This document shows positions 34,128 to 40,516 of a stretch of DNA of 64,000 bases, one piece after another (within the stretch, counting starts at the first letter, position 1; each line of letters starts with the position of its first letter). This DNA is from Flavihumibacter solisilvae (GTDB taxonomy: Bacteria; Bacteroidota; Bacteroidia; Chitinophagales; Chitinophagaceae): contig NZ_JSVC01000004.1 in the NCBI RefSeq assembly GCF_000814475.1, forward strand, positions 1 through 64,000, read 5' to 3'. The position numbers and the translations under genes are program-made. The notes beneath the pieces were generated by a model. It had not been told where the DNA came from. It made no database searches and saw only the letters and a list, made by a program, of their open reading frames with translations.

Positions 34128-35230
34128 TCCAGTTCAATTGTAACGTGAACGGAATATATGTTATCCCTGTGATTTGCCTCGTAGGTGTGTTTGCCGGGAT
34201 AATGCTGTTGCAGTCGTTTCCTGCTGTTCAATAGCCCGATACCACCGTTCCGGTCTCCGGACTGTTCCTCATCAAAACGATTACTGCAGGTGAATGTCAG
34301 CAGGCCATTGGTGATGCTTAATGTCACTTCAATGAATGAACCGCTTTCATCGGGACAAAATTTAAAGGCGTTTTCAATCATGGGCATGAACAGCAGCGGT
34401 GGCATCTGGTGTTCTTTTTCGCCTGTTATAAACCAGGAAGTGACCTGCGTATGGTTTAGCCGGATCCTTTCCAGTTCAATATAGTCTTTCATCAAGCTGA
34501 TTTCTTTCTGGCTGGTTATATGGCTGCCCTCCGTTTCGTGCAGGCTGTAACGCATAAAGCCGGTTAGTCGCGCCACCAGGTCTGCTGCCTTGTCCTTTTT
34601 GTCGTGAATGATCAGCGAATAAATATTGTTCAGGCTATTGAAAAGGAAATGCGGGTTTACCTGCGATTTCAGGAAGCTGAATTCCAGTTGCAGGTTCTGT
34701 TTCGACAATTCGGCCATTCTTACCTGGTAATTTGCAAATGCAAACGCAATTTTTATCATCAGCGGGAAAGCAAGGTAGACGAACAACTGGTAAACAATGC
34801 CCAGTGTAGCGACACGTGAAAGAAGGATGTTCCCGGTATGCCGGTTCAGGTATTCAAAATATTCCGGGTTGTGCCGCATCATCAATTGTCGCCAGGTGTC
34901 GTCCGCCAACAGCAAAAGTTCGAAATAATAGTCGAGCCATGCATAGGCAACCAGCCACAACAGGAACGCAATTATGGCAGTCGCATAAAACTTCTTTTTA
35001 TAGATCCGTTCGTATATAAGGTAAACAAGACTGTAAAAAGCCGCGGCTGTAGTGATCGTGGCAAACAGGCTTCCCAGCAGGATGCCTTTAGGATATACTT
35101 TAAGGGGATTAAGGGAGATCATTCCAATGTAATACCTCGCAATGAAAAAGAAGCCCCAGAATGCAAGATGCAGGAAACACCTGCCGTATTTGTGATGATA
35201 TATACTGAATAGCGTTCTGCGGATGTCCAT
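34124..35230 (-). CDS. LytS-type sensor histidine kinase (second pair)
   Basis: A 368-residue membrane histidine kinase. Four to five hydrophobic segments in the first 165 residues form a small sensor. The kinase core starts with KSQVNPHFLFNSLN, with phospho-acceptor H194. It continues with the N box (PMIENAFKFCPDE) and the G box (GGIGLLNSRKRLQQHYPG). It overlaps the cognate LytTR gene by 4 bases. Two perfect inverted repeats lie in its leader at 35239-35278. The signal is unknown. Confidence 0.9.
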   Translation of the reverse strand: MDIRRTLFSIYHHKYGRCFLHLAFWGFFFIARYYIGMISLNPLKVYPKGILLGSLFATITTAAAFYSLVYLIYERIYKKKFYATAIIAFLLWLVAYAWLDYYFELLLLADDTWRQLMMRHNPEYFEYLNRHTGNILLSRVATLGIVYQLFVYLAFPLMIKIAFAFANYQVRMAELSKQNLQLEFSFLKSQVNPHFLFNSLNNIYSLIIHDKKDKAADLVARLTGFMRYSLHETEGSHITSQKEISLMKDYIELERIRLNHTQVTSWFITGEKEHQMPPLLFMPMIENAFKFCPDESGSFIEVTLSITNGLLTFTCSNRFDEEQSGDRNGGIGLLNSRKRLQQHYPGKHTYEANHRDNIYSVHVTIELE

Positions 35231-35238
35231 GCCTCTAA

Positions 35239-35278
35239 ATTGCCAAAAAGGGCAATGTAATCGGAAAAATACCGATTA
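35239..35278 (-). promoter_or_regulatory. two tandem inverted repeats in the leader of the LytS gene
   Basis: ATTGCC-N6-GGCAAT (35239-35256) and TAATCGG-N7-CCGATTA (35258-35278) are perfect inverted repeats, one base apart, 9 bases before the kinase start codon. They could be operators or leader hairpins that shield the start. Confidence 0.5.
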
Positions 35279-35432
35279 AACCGGTCAGCCCGCAAACAAA
35301 ACGCCTGTTTCCGGCAACCAGGGATTCATTGTCAATTTTTACTGACCGGTAGCTGGTTAACTACTCTTTGCAGAACTTATTTTCAACCATGCGCCCGAAG
35401 TACCAATTTGTTCCCAATAAATTTTTGAAGTT

Positions 35433-36236
35433 ATGAGTATAGTTTCCATTTCCTTCGCAAGGTTGCCTGTATTGATAAGGGTATTGGCTTATGCAGCGGC
35501 CTGCTACCTGCTGGTGTTCCTGGCGCAAATGATCGCCGGATTTCTCCCCGGCAAAAGTGCGATGGTAACAAACCTGCTGCTTTGCATCTTCCTGTTGTCC
35601 TTTACCCGCTTGGTGCTGAAGTGGGAAGGGATGTCATTAGTGGAAGTAACTGGTTTGCCTGGGGGCCGGAATGGTGGAAGGGAATTTCTTGTGGGTACCA
35701 TCGCTGGAATCGCAATGCTGCTGGTAACGGCGTTAATTATCAAACTGATTGTTGGTTTTACCTGGGAATATAAAAATGGCGTAAACTGGTACAATTTGCT
35801 GGCTTCATCATTCACCGTTTTTTTATCTGCGTTTGCACAGGAACTGGCATTCCGGGGTTACACGTTCCGGCTGATGCTGAACAGGTGGGGCGAGTGGTCC
35901 GCGCAGCTCGTCACTGCCATCCTGTTCGGTTGCATGCATCTCAACTATGGCATGCCATTGAATGAAATGCTGTTTACCATGCTGACCACAGGCGCAGGTT
36001 CATTCCTGTTTGGGATTGCTGTGATCAGGACCCGCCGGCTGCATCTTGCAACAGGAATTCATTTTGGCTGGAATTACCTGCAGTCAATACTACCCCGCCA
36101 CCCCTCGCAAAATAGTGAGGGCGCCTGGCTGGTTACCGGTGGTAATTTTAACCTAAGCTATTTTACCTGGATCGCCCCCTATATGGTAATAGTTGCACTG
36201 GTTTATTTCCTTATAAGGCGACGACCGATTTCCTGA
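35433..36236 (+). CDS. CPBP-family intramembrane metalloprotease
   Basis: A 267-residue polytopic protein of the CPBP (Abi/CAAX) family, with about seven to eight membrane segments. Motif 1 is Q136-E137-LAF-R141, so the first Glu of EExxxR is replaced by Gln. Motif 2 holds H169 (FGCMHLNYG). Motif 3 holds H210 and N214 (IHFGWN). The His ligands remain, so activity is possible but not certain. Members act on prenylated proteins or peptides, or serve in bacteriocin self-immunity. It is divergent from the LytS kinase across a 202-base gap and followed at 21 bases by the Crp/Fnr gene. Confidence 0.85.
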   Translation: MSIVSISFARLPVLIRVLAYAAACYLLVFLAQMIAGFLPGKSAMVTNLLLCIFLLSFTRLVLKWEGMSLVEVTGLPGGRNGGREFLVGTIAGIAMLLVTALIIKLIVGFTWEYKNGVNWYNLLASSFTVFLSAFAQELAFRGYTFRLMLNRWGEWSAQLVTAILFGCMHLNYGMPLNEMLFTMLTTGAGSFLFGIAVIRTRRLHLATGIHFGWNYLQSILPRHPSQNSEGAWLVTGGNFNLSYFTWIAPYMVIVALVYFLIRRRPIS

Positions 36237-36242
36237 ATTCGC

Positions 36243-36250
36243 TACTTTTG
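36243..36250 (+). promoter_or_regulatory. TAnnTTTG -7 element of the Crp/Fnr gene
   Basis: TACTTTTG matches the Bacteroidota -7 consensus exactly and ends 7 bases before the ATG at 36258. No clear -33 TTG is seen. A very short leader is implied. Confidence 0.35.
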
Positions 36251-36257
36251 GAAACCA

Positions 36258-36833
36258 ATGAATGCAAGGGAAATCCTTCGTGAACACATAGCTAAAACTG
36301 CCTCTTTAACTGATGAGCAGTTTGATTATTGCTTTGAGCACTTCGAACCGCAGTCATTTAAAAAGGGACAGGTTTTGATTGCCGAGGGCGATCGGGTAGA
36401 TGCTGAATATTTTGTAATCTCCGGTTGCCTGAAATCATTCTTCGTGAACGATGAGATCAAAATGTACATCCTGCAGTTTGCGATGCCAACGTGGTGGACG
36501 TCGGATTACAATGCCCTGTATACCAAATCCAGGGCGAGCATCAATGTCGATTGCATTACCGATGCGGAAGTGTTGTCTCTGTCCAATGCGAGCCGCGAAA
36601 AATTATGCAGGGACATTCACCAGCTGGAATATTTCTTCAGGTGGCGTACCAACAAGGGATATGTCGCCACACAGAAACGATTGTTGTCGCTGATGAACAA
36701 TGATGCAAAGAAGCGCTATGAAGAACTCCTGGAATTATATCCGCAATTGTACAACCTCGTCCCCAAGCACCTGATCGCTGCTTATCTCGGTGTTTCAAGG
36801 GAAACATTGAGCCGCCTTTACAACGCCCATTAG
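36258..36833 (+). CDS. Crp/Fnr-family transcriptional regulator
   Basis: A 191-residue regulator with an N-terminal cyclic-nucleotide-binding-like beta-roll (FKKGQVLIAEGDRVDAEYFVISGCLK) and a C-terminal helix-turn-helix (LIAAYLGVSRETLSRLY). No Cys cluster is present, so it is not an Fe-S Fnr; ligand unknown. The HTH recognition helix (SRETLSR) is that of the classical Crp/Fnr group. It is followed directly by a near-perfect TGTGAT-N4-ATCACC palindrome and then six small stress genes, which are its likely targets. Confidence 0.9.
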   Translation: MNAREILREHIAKTASLTDEQFDYCFEHFEPQSFKKGQVLIAEGDRVDAEYFVISGCLKSFFVNDEIKMYILQFAMPTWWTSDYNALYTKSRASINVDCITDAEVLSLSNASREKLCRDIHQLEYFFRWRTNKGYVATQKRLLSLMNNDAKKRYEELLELYPQLYNLVPKHLIAAYLGVSRETLSRLYNAH

Positions 36834-36835
36834 AA

Positions 36836-36851
36836 TGTGATCTACATCACC
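36836..36851 (+). promoter_or_regulatory. Crp/Fnr-type binding palindrome
   Basis: TGTGATCTACATCACC: the core GTGAT-CTAC-ATCAC is a perfect inverted repeat, and the layout matches the Crp consensus TGTGA-N6-TCACA in all but the last base. It lies between the Crp/Fnr gene stop and the YceI gene, 55 bases before the latter. Confidence 0.7.
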
Positions 36852-36905
36852 TATCCACGTTCCGGATACTTCCGTCCTTTGTGTTGCATTTAAAGCACAA
36901 AGAAC

Positions 36906-37427
36906 ATGAAAAAGCAAAACTTCGAAATCGTATCTGCGCAGAGCAATATCGATTGGGTTGGCCGGAAAGTTACCGGCGCCCACAATGGAACAATCTCCAT
37001 TAAATCCGGAACGATCAATGTAAATGATGGCGAATTCGCCGGCGGACGTGTTGTCGTGGATACCACATCCATTAACATTCTCGACATTACCGATCCGGCA
37101 ACCAATGCCCAATTTGCCGGTCACCTGGCTTCCGATGACTTTTTCGGGATTGAGCGCTTCCCCGAAGCAGTCCTGGTGATAACCACAGTAAACAACAGCG
37201 AGGTAGAAGGAAACCTGACGATCAAAGACATTACCCACCCGGTTCGTTTCAACGCCAGCGTTGATGTTAATGGCGACCTGTTAACAGCTGCCGGCAGGAT
37301 AGTGATCGACCGGACCAAATACGGGATCAAATTCCGTTCCGGGAACTTCTTCAAAAACCTGGGCGATACATTGATTTACAATGATTTTGAATTAAATATT
37401 TCATTAACCGCGAAAGCTGTCGCATAA
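36906..37427 (+). CDS. YceI-family lipid-binding-like protein
   Basis: A 173-residue YceI-type lipocalin-like beta barrel. Family landmarks include WVGRKVTGAHNGTI, VVVDTTSINILDI, LASDDFFGIERFP, and TIKDITHPVRF followed by FKITIDRTKYGIKF-like ending (here VIDRTKYGIKFRSG). It has no signal peptide, unlike many secreted YceI proteins, so it is probably cytoplasmic. YceI proteins bind isoprenoid lipids and are often found in stress-response clusters. It is the first gene after the Crp/Fnr palindrome and probably opens a transcript with the next genes. Confidence 0.88.
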   Translation: MKKQNFEIVSAQSNIDWVGRKVTGAHNGTISIKSGTINVNDGEFAGGRVVVDTTSINILDITDPATNAQFAGHLASDDFFGIERFPEAVLVITTVNNSEVEGNLTIKDITHPVRFNASVDVNGDLLTAAGRIVIDRTKYGIKFRSGNFFKNLGDTLIYNDFELNISLTAKAVA

Positions 37428-37452
37428 ACAGCTTTTGCATAAATCTACAATT

Positions 37453-37671
37453 ATGCCATTCATTAAAATTGAAACGACCCGCGAAGGGGTCACCCGCGAA
37501 CAGAAACAGCAGTTAATTAAAGGTGTTACAGACCTGATGACAGAAGTACTGAACAAAGATCCGCATCTTACCCATGTCGTAATCCAGGAAGTAGATCTCG
37601 ACGACTGGGGATATGCAGGTGAGCAGTCATCAGTCCTTCGTGAAAAAGGTTTCACCGCAGATAAGAAATAA
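37453..37671 (+). CDS. 4-oxalocrotonate tautomerase-family enzyme
   Basis: A 72-residue tautomerase. The ATG at 37453 gives M-P-F-I-K-I, so after Met removal Pro is residue 1, the catalytic proline of this family. This is why the upstream TTG (37435) is rejected as the start. A GVTREQKQQLIKGVTDLM helix and a short PHLTHVVIQEVDLDDWGY block follow as in the family. It probably tautomerises a small enol-keto acid; the substrate is unknown. It lies 25 bases after the YceI gene in the stress cluster. Confidence 0.87.
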   Translation: MPFIKIETTREGVTREQKQQLIKGVTDLMTEVLNKDPHLTHVVIQEVDLDDWGYAGEQSSVLREKGFTADKK

Positions 37672-37685
37672 AAAAGTTAAGCAAA

Positions 37686-38420
37686 ATGAAAAAGCAAACA
37701 GTAATTGTGACCGGAGCATCTTCGGGAATCGGAAAGGAAGTTGCCCGCTATTTTTTAGACAGGGGCGATAATGTAGTGATCAATTCAGCAACTGAGGAAA
37801 AGATCCTGCAGGCTTATCTTGAACTGGGTGCCGGTCCAAATCTCGCTTTTGTACCGGGAGATGTAAGATTGAAGCGCACAGGTGAACTATTAGTGAAAAC
37901 CGCTGTTGACAAATTTGGGTCGGCCGATATTTTAGTAAACAATGCCGGGATCTTTGAAACACGGCCGTTCCTTGAAGTGGATGAAGAGTATCTTGACCGG
38001 TTTTTAAATACCAATTTAAAGGGGACATACTTTACAACACAGGCTTTTATTCCACAAATGCTGCTGCAAAAAGACGGGATTGTGATCAATATAGGTACTC
38101 CGTTGGTAAATCATGCATTGGGAGGTGCGCCGGCAAGTGCGCCGGTTTCAAGTAAGGGCGCCATTCATGCATTGACTTTACAGCTCGCAGCAGAATTCGG
38201 TAAATACAATATCAGGGTGAACACTATTGCTCCTGGCGTTATCCGTACCCCCATGCATGGTGATACGGCTGACCAGAACGCCGGCCTGCATTTGATCAAT
38301 CGTGTGGGCGAATCAGAGGAAGTGGCACAGGTTGTATATGCTGTCGCCAAAAGTGGATTCATCAATGGAGCCATCATCCACGTTGACGGTGGAATGGCTG
38401 CCGGCCATAATCTCAACTAA
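37686..38420 (+). CDS. SDR-family protein lacking the catalytic tyrosine
   Basis: A 244-residue SDR with the cofactor motif TGASSGIG (near residue 9), NNAG (near 88), and the typical C-terminal IHVDGG. The active site is altered: in place of YxxxK it has P-V-S-S-K, and the upstream Ser position is in NIGTPL instead of NISS. It may have lost classical dehydrogenase activity or use another base, and it could be a redox sensor or binding protein. It is 14 bases after the tautomerase and directly before an NTF2-like gene. This SDR type with APVSSKG is, from memory, seen in other Bacteria, so the change is not a sequencing slip. Confidence 0.85.
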   Translation: MKKQTVIVTGASSGIGKEVARYFLDRGDNVVINSATEEKILQAYLELGAGPNLAFVPGDVRLKRTGELLVKTAVDKFGSADILVNNAGIFETRPFLEVDEEYLDRFLNTNLKGTYFTTQAFIPQMLLQKDGIVINIGTPLVNHALGGAPASAPVSSKGAIHALTLQLAAEFGKYNIRVNTIAPGVIRTPMHGDTADQNAGLHLINRVGESEEVAQVVYAVAKSGFINGAIIHVDGGMAAGHNLN

Positions 38421-38421
38421 G

Positions 38422-38874
38422 TTGAAAAAGTTCATAATCATCGCTTTGGTGTCCTGGCATTTAACAGGGCTCCAAAGCATTAATCAAAATAAAATGGAAA
38501 CAGTATTAACAGACTCTGCAGCGATTGCGGCAGTTCTTGAGGAAGATTATTTCCAGGGGATTTATGAGGGCGACCTGGAAAAACTGGGTCGTGTCTATCA
38601 TCCCGGTACATTGCTTTTCGGTGATGTTAAAGGCCAGCCTTATGCCAAAACACTGGAGCAGTACCTGGAGGGTGTAAAGAACCGCCAGAGTCCAAAGGAT
38701 TCAGGACAGCCATTCAAAGGTGAGATCATAAAAATCAGTGTTGTAAATTCCATTGCGGTAGCAGAAGTTAAGGTTAAAATGTATGCATTTCATTATCATG
38801 AATTCCTATCCTTTCACAGGATCGATGGTAAATGGCTCCTGGTAAATAAAATGCTCACCGATACAAGCGCATAA
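38422..38874 (+). CDS. NTF2-like (lumazine-binding type) small protein
   Basis: A small cone-shaped NTF2-like protein; the core (DSAAIAAVLEEDYFQGIYEGD to KWLLVNKMLTD) matches the putative lumazine-binding/SnoaL-like group. Two starts are possible. ATG 38494 gives a 126-residue cytosolic form. TTG 38422, one base after the SDR stop, adds an in-frame, signal-peptide-like MKKFIIIALVSWHLTG segment. I chose the TTG because that segment is hard to explain by chance, but this is a judgement. Function is unknown. It is flanked by the SDR and the nitronate monooxygenase in the Crp/Fnr-linked cluster. Confidence 0.78.
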   Translation: MKKFIIIALVSWHLTGLQSINQNKMETVLTDSAAIAAVLEEDYFQGIYEGDLEKLGRVYHPGTLLFGDVKGQPYAKTLEQYLEGVKNRQSPKDSGQPFKGEIIKISVVNSIAVAEVKVKMYAFHYHEFLSFHRIDGKWLLVNKMLTDTSA

Positions 38875-38884
38875 ATCAACAGGC

Positions 38885-39964
38885 ATGTGGTACAACACTA
38901 AAACAACAGCTCAGTTAGGCATTGAATATCCGATTATGCAAGGTCCGTTCGGCGGTGGACTTTCGTCCCCTGAATTGGTGGCAACTGTTTCAAATGCAGG
39001 CGGACTCGGCGGGTATGGAGCATATACCCTGAGTCCGCAGGAAATCTATGAAGTTGACCGGAAGATCAGGTCATTAACCGGCAAGCCTTACAACCTGAAT
39101 CTGTGGGTGTCCGATACGGACGCGAAAAACGGAACTGTGTCCGATGACCAATATGACCTGGCATCCAGGCTTTTCAAACCTTACTTTGATGAAGCAGGTA
39201 TACCCTTGCCTGGTAAACCTGCTCCATTCAAATCGAGGTTTGAGAATCAATTGCAGGTCGTACTCGATATCCGCCCCAGGGTCTTCAGTTTTGTTTTTGG
39301 AACCCTCGCACCTGATGTCCTGGAACAATTCCGCAAGCTTGGCATTACTACCGTTGGGGCCGCCACCACTATCGATGAAGCAATTGAGCTTGAACGATCA
39401 GGAGTTGAGATGATTGTTGCATCGGGCTTTGAAGCCGGCGGTCACCGACCTTCATTTATGGCTCCCGCGGAAGCATCCACTACAGGAACCTTTGTATTGC
39501 TTCAATTGATCCGGGAAAAAGTTAAGGTGCCCATCATCGCAGCGGGAGGAATTGCCAACGGCCGCGGTGTGGCTGCAGCACTAACACTTGGAGCCGATGC
39601 AGTTCAGATTGGTACTGCGTTCCTGGCTACAGACGAATCGAATGCATTACCGGTTCATCGCCAGATGCTGTTTTCCGACGCCGCAAAGTATACAATGCTT
39701 ACCCGCGCATATACAGGCAGGCTTGGCCGTGGCCTCGTCAGCAGGATTTCCAGGGAAAATTCCGGAATGGAAAAAAGCTTTCTTCCCTTTCCCCTTCAAA
39801 CAACATTCATGTCGTCTTTGAGAAAAGCGGCGATTGAACAGCAGAAATGGGAAATGATCTTATTCTGGGGCGGACAGATTGCGCCGGTGCTTAAACATAC
39901 TAAAGCCAAACAGCTGATGCAATCGGTCATCGAAGAAACCTCAGCTTATTTTAATCACCAATAA
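38885..39964 (+). CDS. nitronate monooxygenase-family flavoenzyme
   Basis: A 359-residue FMN-dependent TIM barrel of the nitronate monooxygenase (2-nitropropane dioxygenase) family. Seen motifs are PIMQGPFGGG at the N-terminus, SNAGGLGG, the EAGGH signature with the catalytic His (residues about 182-186), PIIAAGGIANG and GADAVQIGTAFL (phosphate binding). These enzymes oxidise nitronates, toxic propionate-3-nitronate among them. Eleven bases after the NTF2-like gene and 11 before the Ohr gene, it fits a nitro/oxidative-stress cluster. Confidence 0.9.
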   Translation: MWYNTKTTAQLGIEYPIMQGPFGGGLSSPELVATVSNAGGLGGYGAYTLSPQEIYEVDRKIRSLTGKPYNLNLWVSDTDAKNGTVSDDQYDLASRLFKPYFDEAGIPLPGKPAPFKSRFENQLQVVLDIRPRVFSFVFGTLAPDVLEQFRKLGITTVGAATTIDEAIELERSGVEMIVASGFEAGGHRPSFMAPAEASTTGTFVLLQLIREKVKVPIIAAGGIANGRGVAAALTLGADAVQIGTAFLATDESNALPVHRQMLFSDAAKYTMLTRAYTGRLGRGLVSRISRENSGMEKSFLPFPLQTTFMSSLRKAAIEQQKWEMILFWGGQIAPVLKHTKAKQLMQSVIEETSAYFNHQ

Positions 39965-39974
39965 ATGTTAGAAA

Positions 39975-40403
39975 ATGGCAAATCCCACAACAACACGAAA
40001 AGTGTTATACACAGGAAAAACCCACACCGCCGGAGGCCGGGAACAAGGTGTATCGAAAAGTGATGATGGTAATCTTAATATCCGGCTATCAACACCGGGT
40101 ACAGGTGGTGCCGGAACCAACCCTGAGCAGTTGTTCGCTGCAGGTTGGTCTGCCTGTTTCGAATCCGCGATAGGAATAGCTGCCCGTAAAAGGCGGATTA
40201 CCCTTCCTGAGGAATTAGCGCTTGATGCCGAAGTTGACCTGGCCCAGGATAGCGGCGGGTATGTACTGCAGGCACGCCTTAATGTCAGTCTGCCGGGATT
40301 AGAGCGCGACGTTGCACAGGAACTGGTAAATGAAGCTCACAAGACTTGTCCATATTCAAAAGCCATCAATGGAAACGTTGACGTTGAAATAAATCTTGTT
40401 TGA
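39975..40403 (+). CDS. ohr: organic hydroperoxide resistance protein (Ohr/OsmC family)
   Basis: A 142-residue peroxiredoxin-like thiol peroxidase of the Ohr branch. It has both active cysteines, C61 (AGWSACFESA) and C125 (KTCPYSKA), and the conserved Arg in AGGREQG (R22), as Ohr needs. It reduces organic hydroperoxides using lipoyl-based donors. It starts 11 bases after the nitronate monooxygenase and closes the stress cluster. No OhrR-type regulator is next to it, which supports control by the Crp/Fnr gene. Confidence 0.9.
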   Translation: MANPTTTRKVLYTGKTHTAGGREQGVSKSDDGNLNIRLSTPGTGGAGTNPEQLFAAGWSACFESAIGIAARKRRITLPEELALDAEVDLAQDSGGYVLQARLNVSLPGLERDVAQELVNEAHKTCPYSKAINGNVDVEINLV

Positions 40404-40516
40404 TCTATTCAAACGGTGCATGATTTGCTTCATGGGTAAATAAGAAGAGAAAGCTGGTTAAATACAAGTACTTCCGTTTTAAATGACGGGATAATTTAGC
40501 CGCAATTACAATTGCC

